From: Streptomyces cavernicola
Lineage (GTDB): Bacteria > Actinomycetota > Actinomycetes > Streptomycetales > Streptomycetaceae
DNA: 64,000 nucleotides
Direction of reading: 5' to 3'
NCBI RefSeq assembly: GCF_029968035.1
Contig: NZ_JASCIQ010000017.1
Coordinates: 92,256 to 156,255, forward strand
The translations under genes and the position numbers were made by a program. The notes below the pieces were generated by a model. The model did no database searches. It had not been told where the DNA came from and saw nothing but the letters and a program-made list of their open reading frames with translations. This document shows, piece by piece, positions 7,087 through 16,309 of the stretch (position 1 is its first letter; each line of letters opens with the position of its first letter).

Positions 7087-8250
7087 TCAGGCGACTTCCT
7101 CCGGGGTGACCACGAACCAGCGCTTGTCGGCGGTCACCTTCAGTCCGGCCTCGCGCTGCGCCGCGGCGTTCTTCCGCTGCATCTCCTGAATCTGCGTCAG
7201 GTACTTGTCCTTGCGGTTGACCCAGACACGTGCGCCGCCGCGGTCCACGTCCAGCGAGTGGAACAGCATCGGCCCGTCGCTCGCCGGAGTGTCGCCCCCG
7301 ACGAGGATGGGCTTCTTCCACTCGTCGATGTACTCGCTGATCGCGGCCGGCTTGCCGTGGTACCAGGTCAGCGGCGCCCACAGTCGCGGGGTCAGCTCCC
7401 AGTCGGCGAGTTGGGCCGGATCGTAGTTCCCCTGGGCGATCCGCTGTCGGGCGGTGGTGACGTCGCCCGTCCTGCGGTTCTGCAGCTGCATGGTGACGCC
7501 GATGACGTTCTCCGGCTTCACGCCGTATCCGTACTTCGGGTCGGCCAGGACCATCCGCACGAGTTCCTCGCTCGCGGCGCTGACGACGTACACCTCGATG
7601 CCGTTGTCCCGCAGGGCCTGGTAGAGCTCCTGCATGCCCGTGCGCAGCTCAGGGGGCTCGACCTCGGTCGGCGTCGGGCGGCCGTTGTCGTCGTAGTACT
7701 CCGCCGGGATCGGCTTGCCGTACGCCATCAAGTCGTCGACGTGGCCCTTGAGTTCCTTCAACGTGAAACCGGAGAAGATCTGGGCGACCCAGGGGTAGCA
7801 CACCTGGTCGTCGATCTCGCACAGCCGGACGTAGTAGCTGTAGAGGCTCTCCCGGTGATCCGCCGTGTCCTTGAAGGGGATGACCTTCAAGGACGGGTCC
7901 ATCGTCGCGCGCGTCAGCACCCCCTTCATCTCCAGGTAGGGCAGCAGCGCCTCCTCCAGGTCGTGGTGGTACGTGGTGTTGTCCGCGTCGAAGACCGCGT
8001 ACCGGCCCTGATGGGCGTTCTTGTCCATGAGCTCGGCCAGCTCGGCGCGCACGGCCTGCGGCCAGTGCTTCAGCTGGGCCGAGGCCCGCCCACCCGTCCC
8101 ACCCGTCTCCGCGGCTGTGGCCTCGCCGCGGGGCCACAGCGTGGTGGCGCCGACGATCAGCGCTACGGCCAGCGCGATCACCGCCAAGAGCCGTGCCGGT
8201 CGAACCTTCGTCACAGCGCGGCCCGGCCGCCAGTCAGAAACCTTCGGCAT
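7087..8250 (-). CDS. Secreted HAD-family phosphatase, phosphorylcholine-phosphatase-like
   Basis: A 387-residue haloacid-dehalogenase hydrolase. An N-terminal hydrophobic segment (about residues 25-45, RPARLLAVIALAVALIVGA) indicates export or membrane anchoring. The nucleophile motif is FDADNTTYHHD (DxDNT), a Ser-containing motif II follows (VYVVSAASEE), and the distal motif GGDTPASDGPML closes the active site. The DxDNT form and overall layout resemble bacterial phosphorylcholine phosphatases, so a role in releasing phosphate from choline phosphate or similar esters is inferred. The ATG at 8250 precedes MPKVSDW; the upstream open frame runs through a hexanucleotide repeat and is not coding. 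Confidence 0.8.
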   Translation of the reverse strand: MPKVSDWRPGRAVTKVRPARLLAVIALAVALIVGATTLWPRGEATAAETGGTGGRASAQLKHWPQAVRAELAELMDKNAHQGRYAVFDADNTTYHHDLEEALLPYLEMKGVLTRATMDPSLKVIPFKDTADHRESLYSYYVRLCEIDDQVCYPWVAQIFSGFTLKELKGHVDDLMAYGKPIPAEYYDDNGRPTPTEVEPPELRTGMQELYQALRDNGIEVYVVSAASEELVRMVLADPKYGYGVKPENVIGVTMQLQNRRTGDVTTARQRIAQGNYDPAQLADWELTPRLWAPLTWYHGKPAAISEYIDEWKKPILVGGDTPASDGPMLFHSLDVDRGGARVWVNRKDKYLTQIQEMQRKNAAAQREAGLKVTADKRWFVVTPEEVA

Positions 8251-8355
8251 ATTGCCCGTTGCTCCGTTCCGCTCGGATTTTCCAGGGCGACACGAAGATC
8301 GCTCAGCGTAGCGGTGGGCGCAACGCGTTGCCAATAGTGCAACAAGTGCGATCTG

Positions 8356-8418
8356 GGGGCAGAGGCAGAGGCAGAGGCAGGGGCAGAGGCAGAGGCAGGG
8401 GCAGGGGCAGGGGCAGGT
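8356..8418. repeat. Hexanucleotide array GGCAGA / GGCAGG
   Basis: About ten tandem hexamers alternating between GGCAGA and GGCAGG, about 100 bp upstream of the HAD phosphatase start. It is a simple-sequence tract prone to slippage and could change promoter spacing. Confidence 0.85.
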
Positions 8419-8435
8419 GGAGGCAGGCAACGGAA

Positions 8436-8467
8436 AAGGGGCCCGACTCCGAAGAGCCGAGCCCCTT
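8436..8467. terminator. Hairpin after the lipoprotein gene
   Basis: AAGGGGC and GAGCCCCTT-type arms form an interrupted stem around a CGAA loop, 22 bp beyond the lipoprotein stop on the minus strand. Confidence 0.65.
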
Positions 8468-8488
8468 CCGCAGGGCTACGGGGACGGA

Positions 8489-9130
8489 TCAGCCGGCGGT
8501 CCAGACGACCGGCTTGTCGCTGTACGCGTCGCCCTCGTCGAACTCGGCGCCCGTGACGTCACCGCTGCGCGACGCGGCGAGCGAGCAGGTCTCGAACGAC
8601 GCGCCCTTGGCGAACTCGGCGGGCGCGGATTCCTTGTCGCACTTGCCCGGGATGTCGCCGATCAGCGAGACGCCGGTGCTCTGGCCGCCGTCGAGGAGGC
8701 CCCTCAACTGCACGTACGCGCGCGAGAGATCGGCGTCGCCGACGTTCTCCACCTTCATCTTGATGAAGTACGGAGTCAGGCCCTTCGCCCGCGCGCCGAA
8801 CTGGGACAGGTCGGCTTCGGCGCCCTTGTCGATCGCCGTGACGGTGATGGCGAGGGTGCCCTTCTTCTTGGCGTACTCGAAGGGCAGGACCGCCTTGTCG
8901 CCGACCTTGAGCTCGGAGCCCGGCGCGGCGACGTCGCCCGCGGGCTCGGTGTCGCCGCCCTCGTTCTCGCCGCCGTCGGCGCTCGGGCTCTCCTTGGCCG
9001 ACGCGGGCGTCGAAGCCGCCGGCGACTCCTTCTCCGTCGCTCCGTCCTCACTGCCGCCACCGCAGGCCGTGAGCCCGAGGCCGAGCGTGGTGACCAGGGC
9101 GGCCGTCAGTGCGATACGTGCCTTGCGCAT
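8489..9130 (-). CDS. Secreted lipoprotein with an Ig-like C-terminal domain
   Basis: A 213-residue lipoprotein. The signal peptide MRKARIALTAALVTTLGLG ends in the lipobox LTAC with the lipidated Cys near residue 23. A Ser/Glu/Gly-rich linker follows, then a beta-rich domain starting ELKVGDKAVLPFEY with the pattern IKMKVENVGDADLS, as in DUF4352-like extracellular domains. Two Cys (KCDKES and FETCSL) may form a disulfide. It acts on the outer face of the membrane; its partner is unknown. ATG 9130 is used. Confidence 0.8.
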   Translation of the reverse strand: MRKARIALTAALVTTLGLGLTACGGGSEDGATEKESPAASTPASAKESPSADGGENEGGDTEPAGDVAAPGSELKVGDKAVLPFEYAKKKGTLAITVTAIDKGAEADLSQFGARAKGLTPYFIKMKVENVGDADLSRAYVQLRGLLDGGQSTGVSLIGDIPGKCDKESAPAEFAKGASFETCSLAASRSGDVTGAEFDEGDAYSDKPVVWTAG

Positions 9131-9633
9131 GTGTTCAGACCCTCGCTATGTCATGAAATTGTTCGCCGATACGGCGATGTCCCGCGCAGTTTGTCAGGCG
9201 AAGTGTGCGTGTTTGGTGCGCGTCAGGTAGCGGAGACGTCACGACGCCTCGACGTCCACCTCGCACTGTGCGTGCCCTCAGGCTGCTGATCAGGGCCGTC
9301 ATGCCTGCTGGCCCTCGACCGCCACTGCAAGTGATCTTCATGAGAAATCCCCACTGGCCCCCGGCGGAGACTCGGCTCCCTACGCCGACGGCATCGGAAC
9401 CCGGTCTTGGCCGGCGTCGAGCCGGTCCAGCCGACCGCTCGTCGACGAACTCACCGACCAGGCGGACCACGCCGGGCACGCACCGGCCATCCACTGCGTA
9501 ACGCCGTGGCTGTCGCCGCGCATCGGTTCCGTCACAGGTGGCCGTCCCGCTGTCGGCAGGTGCGTGGGCAGCGGGCACGATGGCCCCGTACGACGACATT
9601 CGCCGTGGTGGAAGCGGTGCTCAGGGGGACGGG
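9131..9633. other. Intergenic stretch, no gene supported
   Basis: About 500 bp between the divergent lipoprotein genes. Open frames on both strands lack protein-like composition and ribosome sites. It presumably contains both promoters and upstream leaders; no operator was recognised. Confidence 0.5.
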
Positions 9634-10497
9634 ATGGCGCGGAAGGCGAGCGCGCGGAGGCGCGCGCAGGTGCGGCTGTGCAGTGGGGTTGTGGCCGTCG
9701 GCCTGCTCGTGACGGGTTGCTGGGGCGGTGGGGGCGAGGCGGACGGGAGCGCCGCCGAACCGTCCGGCGGGACCCGGCCGCCCGCCACTGCGAAACCTTC
9801 CGACAAGCCCTCGGGCAAGCCTTCCGGAACGCCGACCGACAAGCCCTCCGAGCGGTTCCTGGACTTCGTGCCCGACCCCGAGCGGCAGCCCGAGAACCGG
9901 GCGGAGGCCCTGAAGCTCGCCCGCAAGGTGATCGCGCGGCCGGAGGACTGGGGCGCCGGGTACGAGAGGGACTCCGGCTACAAGGGCAGCCCGCGGCGCA
10001 GCGCCGAGCTGGGTGACGACTGCGTGTGGGCCCAACGCCCGCTCTCCGAGGGGGACTTCGTCAGCGTCGGCCGGCGCGGTGAGCTGCCCGAGAGGGGGGA
10101 CGCGGGGCCGCTGCGGGTCACCGCCGTGGTCACGGTCCACCGCACCGAGAGTGCCGCCCGCTGGGAGATGGCCCGCACGCTTGAGGAGCCGCTGCGCTGC
10201 CCCGAACAGCGGCTGAGCGGCGCCGAGCGGGTCACGGGGCTGCGCTCCGGCGGCGACCTGGACCCCGACACCAGCGGCGCGACCGACTACCTGCAGGAGA
10301 GCGGCCAGGTCCACAGCGAACTGCCGGGCAGCCCGCACCCGTACGTCTGGGACGTGTTCCGGTTGGGCACCGTGACCCTGGCCGTCGCGGTGCACGGCAG
10401 CGAGGGGCACACCGCGGACGAGGTGTTCGCCGTCGGCGCGAAGACCGTCGGCCATATGGCGGCCCGCGTCGACCTCGAACTGGGGGTGCGGAAGTGA
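9634..10497 (+). CDS. Lipoprotein, first gene of the kinase operon
   Basis: A 287-residue extracytoplasmic lipoprotein. The ATG at 9634 follows GGGGGACGGG. A basic N-terminus and hydrophobic core end in LLVTGC (lipobox). A Lys/Pro/Ser repeat linker (KPSDKPSGKPSGTP) leads to a globular domain with LDFVPDPERQPENRAEALKL and two Cys (DDCVWAQ, PLRCPEQ). The domain family is not recognised. Its stop overlaps the next gene's GTG start (GTGA), so it is translationally coupled to the first kinase and may present or sense the same ligand. Confidence 0.82.
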   Translation: MARKASARRRAQVRLCSGVVAVGLLVTGCWGGGGEADGSAAEPSGGTRPPATAKPSDKPSGKPSGTPTDKPSERFLDFVPDPERQPENRAEALKLARKVIARPEDWGAGYERDSGYKGSPRRSAELGDDCVWAQRPLSEGDFVSVGRRGELPERGDAGPLRVTAVVTVHRTESAARWEMARTLEEPLRCPEQRLSGAERVTGLRSGGDLDPDTSGATDYLQESGQVHSELPGSPHPYVWDVFRLGTVTLAVAVHGSEGHTADEVFAVGAKTVGHMAARVDLELGVRK

Positions 10498-12746
10498 CCG
10501 AGCCGCTGCTGCCCGGTGATCCGTCGGCGATCGGCGGGCACCGCCTCCTTGGCCGCCTCGGCGCGGGCGGGATGGGAGTGGTCTACCTCGGGCGGTCCGC
10601 CGCCGGGGCACTCGCCGCAGTGAAGGTCGTGCTGCCCGAACTCGCCGACGAGCCGGACTTCCGGGCCCGCTTCCGGCGCGAGGTCGAGGCCGCCCGACGG
10701 GTCGTCAGCCCGTGGGCGGCACCGGTGACCGGCGCCGGGCCCGACGAGCCCACGCCCTGGCTGGCGACCGAGTTCGTGCCGGGCCCGTCCCTAGGCGAGG
10801 AGGTCCGCCGCTCGGGCCCGCTGCCGACGCACAGCGTGCGCGCCCTCGGCCGGATGCTCGCCGCCGCGCTGCGCGCCGTGCACGCGGCCGGGCTCGTCCA
10901 CCGCGACGTCAAGCCCGCCAACGTGCTCCTGGCCGTCGACGGACCCCGCCTCATCGACTTCGGCATCGCCCGGTCCGCCGGCCGCACCGCGCTCACCGCG
11001 ACGGGCCTCGTCGCAGGCACCCCCGGCTTCCTCTCGCCGGAACAGGCCGAGGCACGGACCGGTCAACTCGGCCCGCCCAGCGACGTGTTCTCGCTCGGCT
11101 GCCTCCTCGCGTACGCGTCGACCGGGCGGGCCCCGTTCGGCGAGGGCGCCGCCGAGGCGATGCTCTACCGGACCGTGCACGACGAGCCGGACCTGGCCGG
11201 GATCGGCGGCACCGGCGGCGCGGACCCCGACGCCGACGCGCTGCGCGCGCTGCTCACGGAGTGCCTGGCCAAGGACCCCGCGGCCCGGCCCGCTCCCGAG
11301 CAGATCGAGTCCCGCCTCGCGGGGGCCGACGAGCCCGGCGGCGGCTGGCTGCCCGACCACGTCGTACGGGACATCGCGGACCGCTCGGCGCGCATGCTGG
11401 CGCTGCCCGGCATCGAGGCGACCCTCGCCGACCGGCCGACGGACCCGACGGACCCGGCGAACCCGACGGACCCCACGGCCCCGACGTCAACTGCGGTGCC
11501 GGCGGCCGGTGTTGCCAGCCGGCGCCGGTTCCTGCTGCTCGGCTCGGGCGGCGCGCTGCTCGCGGCGGGCGGGGGCGCGGCCCTGTGGGCGTGGAGCCGC
11601 GGCGACGACTCGCCCCCGGACGCCGACCGCTGGGCGCTCGGTGTGCACGCCGACCTCAGCGGCCCCGGCAAGTCCGACGGGCGGGCCCACGAGCAGGGCG
11701 TGCGGCTCGCCGTCGAGCAGTACAACGCGCGCCGTGACAAGCCGTTCCCGCTCGACCTGCGGACCGCTGACGACGGCGGCTCCGAGCGGCGGGCCCGGTC
11801 CGCCGCGCAGCGCCTGGTGCAGGACCGTGGCGTGCTCGCCGTCGTCGGCCCCACGTCCGACGCGTGCGTCGACGGCGCGGTCGGCACGTACGAGGAGGCG
11901 CTGCTGCCGATGCTGCTCGTCAAGCCGGGCGCGTTCCGCCTGGTCGGCCGCCGGTACCGGGCGCCGCTGCACTGCAGGCCGCTCGTGTACGCGCTCGGCT
12001 TCGGGCTCGCGATCCAGCTGACCCGGCAGGAGAAGGTCTCGTACCCGGGGCTGCTGCAGGACCGTACGACGGACCCGGTCGCGTGGGAGATCACGCAGGG
12101 CGTCGCCGACGCGATGCGCAAGGAGAAGACGCGCTTCCACCCGCGGGTCGTCCCGGCCGGCCTGGACGATCTGGGGCCGCAGGTCGGCGAGATGCTGCGG
12201 GCGAAGGTCGACTCGTTCGTCTACGCCGGGCACGCCGAGGGCGCGGTGAGCGTCGCCCGGAAGCTCGCCGACGCCGGCTTCGACGGGCCCCGGCTCGGGA
12301 CGGAGGAGCTCGCCGACGCCGCCTTCCTCGACGGCGCGGGCGAGGCTGCGGAGGGCTGGCTGCTCGGCACGTCGTACGTCGACCCGGAGCGGCTGCCCGA
12401 GGCGGCGGAGTTCGTCCGCGCGTTCCGCCGCCGCTTCGATGCGTCGCCCGGACGGTACGCGGTGGAGGCGTACGACGCGGCGAACCTGGCGATCGACCGG
12501 CTGGTGCGGGCGGCGCGGGACGGACGCCCGCCGGAGCGCGCACGGCTCGCGGAACTGCTGCGCGCCGCCGAGTTCCGCGGAGTCACCAAGCCGCTCTCCT
12601 TCAACCGGGACAACGGCCGCTACGAGGGCGAGCTCTGCTACCGGCACCGGGTCGAGAACAGCAAGCTCCGCTTCCTCGGCCCGGTGCCCGGAGGCGACCC
12701 GGCGAAGGGCCCGGCGAACGACGACCCGACGAAGGCGGGCCGATGA
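10494..12746 (+). CDS. Ser/Thr kinase fused to a branched-chain-type binding protein (copy 1)
   Basis: A 750-residue receptor kinase. Residues 12-275 form a Hanks-type kinase: glycine loop RLGAGGMG at 21-28, ATP Lys44, Glu63, catalytic HRDVKPAN at 136-143, DFG at 155-157. A Pro/Thr linker is followed by one membrane span (about 346-368, after RRRF). Residues from about 378 form a type-I periplasmic-binding fold of the LivJ class (ALGVHADLSGPGKSDGRAHEQG onward, with VVGPTSDACVDG and the YVDPERLPEAAEFVRAF hinge region). The predicted topology is kinase inside and ligand domain outside. The GTG start overlaps the lipoprotein stop; the end overlaps the next gene (ATGA). Such fusions are known in actinomycetes; ligand and phosphorylation targets are not known. 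Confidence 0.92.
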   Translation: MTEPLLPGDPSAIGGHRLLGRLGAGGMGVVYLGRSAAGALAAVKVVLPELADEPDFRARFRREVEAARRVVSPWAAPVTGAGPDEPTPWLATEFVPGPSLGEEVRRSGPLPTHSVRALGRMLAAALRAVHAAGLVHRDVKPANVLLAVDGPRLIDFGIARSAGRTALTATGLVAGTPGFLSPEQAEARTGQLGPPSDVFSLGCLLAYASTGRAPFGEGAAEAMLYRTVHDEPDLAGIGGTGGADPDADALRALLTECLAKDPAARPAPEQIESRLAGADEPGGGWLPDHVVRDIADRSARMLALPGIEATLADRPTDPTDPANPTDPTAPTSTAVPAAGVASRRRFLLLGSGGALLAAGGGAALWAWSRGDDSPPDADRWALGVHADLSGPGKSDGRAHEQGVRLAVEQYNARRDKPFPLDLRTADDGGSERRARSAAQRLVQDRGVLAVVGPTSDACVDGAVGTYEEALLPMLLVKPGAFRLVGRRYRAPLHCRPLVYALGFGLAIQLTRQEKVSYPGLLQDRTTDPVAWEITQGVADAMRKEKTRFHPRVVPAGLDDLGPQVGEMLRAKVDSFVYAGHAEGAVSVARKLADAGFDGPRLGTEELADAAFLDGAGEAAEGWLLGTSYVDPERLPEAAEFVRAFRRRFDASPGRYAVEAYDAANLAIDRLVRAARDGRPPERARLAELLRAAEFRGVTKPLSFNRDNGRYEGELCYRHRVENSKLRFLGPVPGGDPAKGPANDDPTKAGR

Positions 12747-14992
12747 GCGAAGAGGCACGCGGCCGGCCGGCCGCCGTGCTGCCGCTGCGGCCCGGCGACC
12801 CCGCCGAGATCGGCGGCCGCGCGCTGCTCGGCCGCCTCGGCGCGGGCGGGATGGGCGTGGTCTTCCTGGCCCGTTCGCCGGACGGCACGCACGCCGCGGT
12901 GAAGCTGGTGCGCGCCGAGCACGCCGCCGACCCGCGGTTCCGGGTGCGCTTCCGGCGCGAGTCCCAGGCCGCGGCACGGCTGTCGGGACGCTGGCTCGTG
13001 CCGGTCCTGGACGCCGACCCGGAGGCCCGACTGCCGTGGCTCGCCACCCCGTTCGTGCCGGGCCCGAGCCTCGCCGAGGCCGTCGACGGGTACGGCCCGC
13101 TGCCCGAGCCGGCCGTGCGCGTCCTGGGCGTCCGGCTCGCGGAGGCGCTGGCCGAGGTGCACGCGGCGGGGCTCGTCCACCGCGACGTCAAGCCCGGCAA
13201 CGTCCTGCTCGCCCTGGACGGGCCCCGCCTGATCGACTTCGGCATCGCCCGCGCCGACGGCGGCACCGCGCTGACCGCCAGCGGCCTGGTCATCGGCTCA
13301 CCCGGGTTCCTCTCTCCGGAGCAGGCACAGGCCCGGTCCGACACCGCCGGACCGCCGAGCGACGTGTTCGCCCTCGGCTGCGTCCTCGCCTACGCCGCGA
13401 CCGGCCGGCGCCCCTTCGACGCGGCCACCGTGGCCGGCTCGCTGTTCCGCACCGTCCACGAAGAGCCCGACCTGACCGGCGCCCCCGCCGCCCTCCTGCC
13501 GCTGCTGCACGCCTGCCTTGCCAAGTCCCCCGCCGACCGTCCCGACACCACGGCCGTACGGGAAGAGCTCGCGGCCGACTCGCCTGTGGCGGACGGCAGT
13601 TGGCTGCCCGCCCCGCTGCCCGGCATCGTCGCGGAACGCACCGCCGCCGTCCTCTCCCTGCCCGTCCCCGAGCCCCCCGTCCCCGAGCCCCCGGCCTCCG
13701 ACCCGGGCGCAACGGCCGAGGACGGCACGGCCGCCGCGACCGTGCACGGGACGGGCCGCCCCACCCGGCGGAGGCTGCTCCGGATCGGCCTCGGCGCCGG
13801 GCTCGGAGCGGCGGCCGCCGGGGCCGGGCTCTACGCCGCACGCGGGGCCCGGACCGGCGGCGGCAAGGCCGCCCTGCCGCGCCACACCATCGGTCTGCAC
13901 GCCGATCTGTCCGGCGACCAGCGGGAGTCGGGCCGGGCGCAGCAACGCGGCGCACAGCTCGCCGTGTCGCACTTCAACGCCGCCGAAGACCGGCCCTTCG
14001 ACCTGGAGTTGAAGGTCCGCGACGACCGCGGCGAAGCCCGTACGGCCGCGGAGGTGGCGGGCCGGTTCGTGGCGGACCGCGCGGTCGTCGCCGTACTCGG
14101 GCCCACCGGGGACGCCGGCTTCACGGCCGCCGCCGAGCGGTACGAGGAGGCGCTGCTGCCCATGGTGACCGTCTCCGCGTCCCCGTCGCTCCTGAACCTC
14201 GGATCACGCCAGGCCCTCTTCCAACTCCGCGCCGACACCACCGAGTTGGGCACCGCGTTCGTCCGCCACCTCGGCGCCGTCGAGCGCATCGCGCACACCG
14301 CCGTCGTCGACGACCGCGCTGCCACCGGCGACGAGGACTGGGGCCTGGTCGAACGGATCCAGCAGGCCCCGCCCACCGGAGGCCGCGTCACCGTGCACCA
14401 AGTCGCCCAGGACGACGGGGAGTTCGACGCGGCGGCCGCAGCGGTACGGAAGTCCGGCGCCGGAGCGGTGGTCTACGCCGGAACGTCGCCGAGCCGCGCC
14501 GCCCGGTGCGCACTCGCCCTGCGGCGCGGCGGCTTCGACGGCCCCCGCATGGCACCGGAACCCGTCCTCCGCCCCGAACGGTCCCGGTTCCCGTTCCTGC
14601 AGGAGGCCGGGGACGCCGCCGAGGGCTGGCTGTGCGTGGCCACGTACGCCGATGCGAGCCGGCTGCCCGCGGCCCGCCGCTTCACCGCGGCCTACGCCGA
14701 GCGCTTCCCCGACGCCCCCGCCCCCGGCCCCGCCGCGCCGTTCGCCCTGGAGGCCTACGACGCGCTGCTGCTCGTCGCCCGCTCCCTGCGCCGCCCGTCC
14801 GAGGGCGGCCCGGAACGCGGCTCGACGACGACCCGCCTGCGCGCCGCCCGGTACGACGGCCTCGCCAAACCCCTCGGCTTCAACCCGGCCGACGGCTCCT
14901 TCGAGTGGCTCGAGGGCCTGTTCCTGTACCGCGTGGAGCAGGGCGCGGTGAAGTTCCTCGGCAACTACCGGGACGTCACGGAGCCGGTGTAG
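12743..14992 (+). CDS. Ser/Thr kinase fused to a branched-chain-type binding protein (copy 2)
   Basis: A 749-residue paralogue of the preceding gene with the same layout: kinase with Lys54, Glu73, HRDVKPGN starting at His146, and DFG at 165-167; a Pro/Glu linker (PVPEPPVPEPP); a membrane span near 337-365 after TRRRLLRIG; and a binding-protein domain from about 375 (HTIGLHADLSGDQRESGRAQ). All kinase catalytic residues are present, so neither copy is a pseudokinase. The ATG at 12743 overlaps the upstream stop. Divergence of the outer domain suggests a different ligand or a heterodimer partner. Confidence 0.92.
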   Translation: MSEEARGRPAAVLPLRPGDPAEIGGRALLGRLGAGGMGVVFLARSPDGTHAAVKLVRAEHAADPRFRVRFRRESQAAARLSGRWLVPVLDADPEARLPWLATPFVPGPSLAEAVDGYGPLPEPAVRVLGVRLAEALAEVHAAGLVHRDVKPGNVLLALDGPRLIDFGIARADGGTALTASGLVIGSPGFLSPEQAQARSDTAGPPSDVFALGCVLAYAATGRRPFDAATVAGSLFRTVHEEPDLTGAPAALLPLLHACLAKSPADRPDTTAVREELAADSPVADGSWLPAPLPGIVAERTAAVLSLPVPEPPVPEPPASDPGATAEDGTAAATVHGTGRPTRRRLLRIGLGAGLGAAAAGAGLYAARGARTGGGKAALPRHTIGLHADLSGDQRESGRAQQRGAQLAVSHFNAAEDRPFDLELKVRDDRGEARTAAEVAGRFVADRAVVAVLGPTGDAGFTAAAERYEEALLPMVTVSASPSLLNLGSRQALFQLRADTTELGTAFVRHLGAVERIAHTAVVDDRAATGDEDWGLVERIQQAPPTGGRVTVHQVAQDDGEFDAAAAAVRKSGAGAVVYAGTSPSRAARCALALRRGGFDGPRMAPEPVLRPERSRFPFLQEAGDAAEGWLCVATYADASRLPAARRFTAAYAERFPDAPAPGPAAPFALEAYDALLLVARSLRRPSEGGPERGSTTTRLRAARYDGLAKPLGFNPADGSFEWLEGLFLYRVEQGAVKFLGNYRDVTEPV

Positions 14993-15129
14993 AGGGGGAG
15001 TCGGGCGGCTGCAGGGCGGGCACGGTCAGGCCGTCCCGGCTGTCCGCTCCCCTCCCTTGCCATCGGAGATCATCCAGTGTTTGCATGCGTCGGTCGGAGG
15101 AACCGCCGCATGACCGCAGGAGCCCACTC

Positions 15130-15558
15130 ATGATCGAACGTGCAGGGGAGGGGGACTTCGACTACGCGCTGCACGAAGGTTCCCCCGACACCCGTATCCA
15201 GTGGTACTTCCATGACCGCACGCGGCTGCCCGTGGCAGTTCAGTCCTGGACTCTGGCGCCTGGTGGCAGGGAGGGGATGCACGCCCATGGGGAGGGCCGG
15301 CCGCTGGAGGAGCTGTATGTCGTCGTCGAGGGCAGTGCGGTGATGCGGGTCGACGATGTCGAGTATCGACTGGGTCCGGGCGATGCGGTTCTGGCCCCTC
15401 CGGGTGCGCAGCATGACGTACGTAACACGGGGGAGGGGTCGTTGCGGTTGTTGGTCGTCTGGGGGCCGCCGGGCGAGGTCGACTTCTCGGCCTTCGGCAG
15501 TTACCGGGCGGCGGCCGCCGCGTGGGCGGCCCGGCCGGCGACGCACCCGGGGGTGTGA
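15130..15558 (+). CDS. Cupin-domain protein
   Basis: A 142-residue single-domain cupin. Motif 1 reads GMHAHGEGRPLEELYVVVEG (two His and a Glu for metal) and motif 2 reads GDAVLAPPGAQHDVRNTG. The ATG at 15130 follows AGGAG. A metal site is likely intact. The function could be dioxygenase, isomerase or a small binding protein; the sequence does not decide. It lies 137 bp downstream of the kinase operon and is probably a separate unit. Confidence 0.85.
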   Translation: MIERAGEGDFDYALHEGSPDTRIQWYFHDRTRLPVAVQSWTLAPGGREGMHAHGEGRPLEELYVVVEGSAVMRVDDVEYRLGPGDAVLAPPGAQHDVRNTGEGSLRLLVVWGPPGEVDFSAFGSYRAAAAAWAARPATHPGV

Positions 15559-15589
15559 ACAGCCCCGCAACACAGCGGAGTTGGCGGCA

Positions 15590-16120
15590 TCAGGGCCTCA
15601 GCAGTCCGCCCACCCACCAGTCGTGCGGCTTGCCGTCGTTGGCGATGCCGCGACGGTGCAGGGTCCCTTCGACGGTGAAGCCGAGTTTCTCGGCGACGGC
15701 ACGCGAGCCGGTGTTCCCGGCCATGGCCCACCACTCGATGCGGTGCACGTCGAGGGTGGCCCAGCCCCAGTCGCACAGGGCGCGAGCGGCCTCCACCGAG
15801 TACCCGCGTCCGCGCTGTTCCCTGACCGCCCAGTAACCGAGCTCCCAGACGCCACGGCTGATGAGGGTCAGGCAGTACGAGCCGACCAGGGCACCGGTGT
15901 CCCTGCGGAACGCGCCGAGGGTGTAGTCCCTGTCCTCGGCCCACTGAGCGGGCAACTTCTCACCGACCAGCTGCTCCGCGTCCGCACGCCGGTACGGCAC
16001 CGGCACCGGGGTGTAGAACTGAATGTCCTCGTCCTGGCAGGCTTCGTACACCGCATCCACGTCGGCAGGTGTGAAGGCCCGCAGCACCAGACGGTCCGTC
16101 CCGAGAGTCACTGGATCCAT
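15590..16120 (-). CDS. GNAT-family N-acetyltransferase (RimJ/RimL-like)
   Basis: A 176-residue acetyl-CoA-dependent acetyltransferase. It opens with LGTDRLVLRAFTPADVDAVY, has the beta-4 strand TLISRGVWELGYWAV, the acetyl-CoA loop REQRGRGYSVEAARAL (Q/RxxGxG/A) and the C-terminal NTGSRAVAEKLGFTVEG. This layout matches RimJ/RimL-type enzymes that modify protein N-termini or small amines. The start at 16120 lacks a clear ribosome site, and a GTG a few codons in is an alternative. It is convergent with the cupin gene. Confidence 0.88.
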   Translation of the reverse strand: MDPVTLGTDRLVLRAFTPADVDAVYEACQDEDIQFYTPVPVPYRRADAEQLVGEKLPAQWAEDRDYTLGAFRRDTGALVGSYCLTLISRGVWELGYWAVREQRGRGYSVEAARALCDWGWATLDVHRIEWWAMAGNTGSRAVAEKLGFTVEGTLHRRGIANDGKPHDWWVGGLLRP

Positions 16121-16239
16121 CGCGGCAGTATGAACACCGGCAACAGGCGGCGGCCAACGAATATCCCGACCCGGCTCCGACCGGCAGGCGGACCGAGCGG
16201 CCGGGGACGCTGTCGTAAAAACCGGAAGGCGCCGAGGTG

Positions 16240-16269
16240 GTGAACCGGGGGCGCCGGTTTGTCGTACAC
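16240..16269 (+). promoter_or_regulatory. ECF-type promoter of the sigma factor gene
   Basis: GTGAACCGG at 16240-16248 and CGTACAC at 16263-16269 are separated by 14 bases. The same pair of blocks with the same spacing is found at 17656-17685, before the beta-propeller gene. The blocks resemble the GAAC-type -35 and CGTA-type -10 of ECF sigma promoters, and lie 40 bp before the sigma start. Confidence 0.7.
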
Positions 16270-16309
16270 CACCCGTGGTGAGCCGACGACAGCGGAGCGG
16301 AAGTGGGTC

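Noticed and set aside
8356..8418. Possible CRISPR-like or protein-coding repeat
   Set aside because: Units are six bases without spacers; the Cys/Pro/Leu translation of the tract is an extension beyond the true start of the HAD gene.
9135..9599. Minus-strand frame upstream of the kinase operon
   Set aside because: No recognisable domain, start or ribosome site; Arg/Gly-rich composition.
11864..12742. N-terminal extension of the second kinase
   Set aside because: It is an Arg-rich shadow of the first kinase; the ATG at 12743 overlapping the upstream stop begins the recognisable kinase domain.
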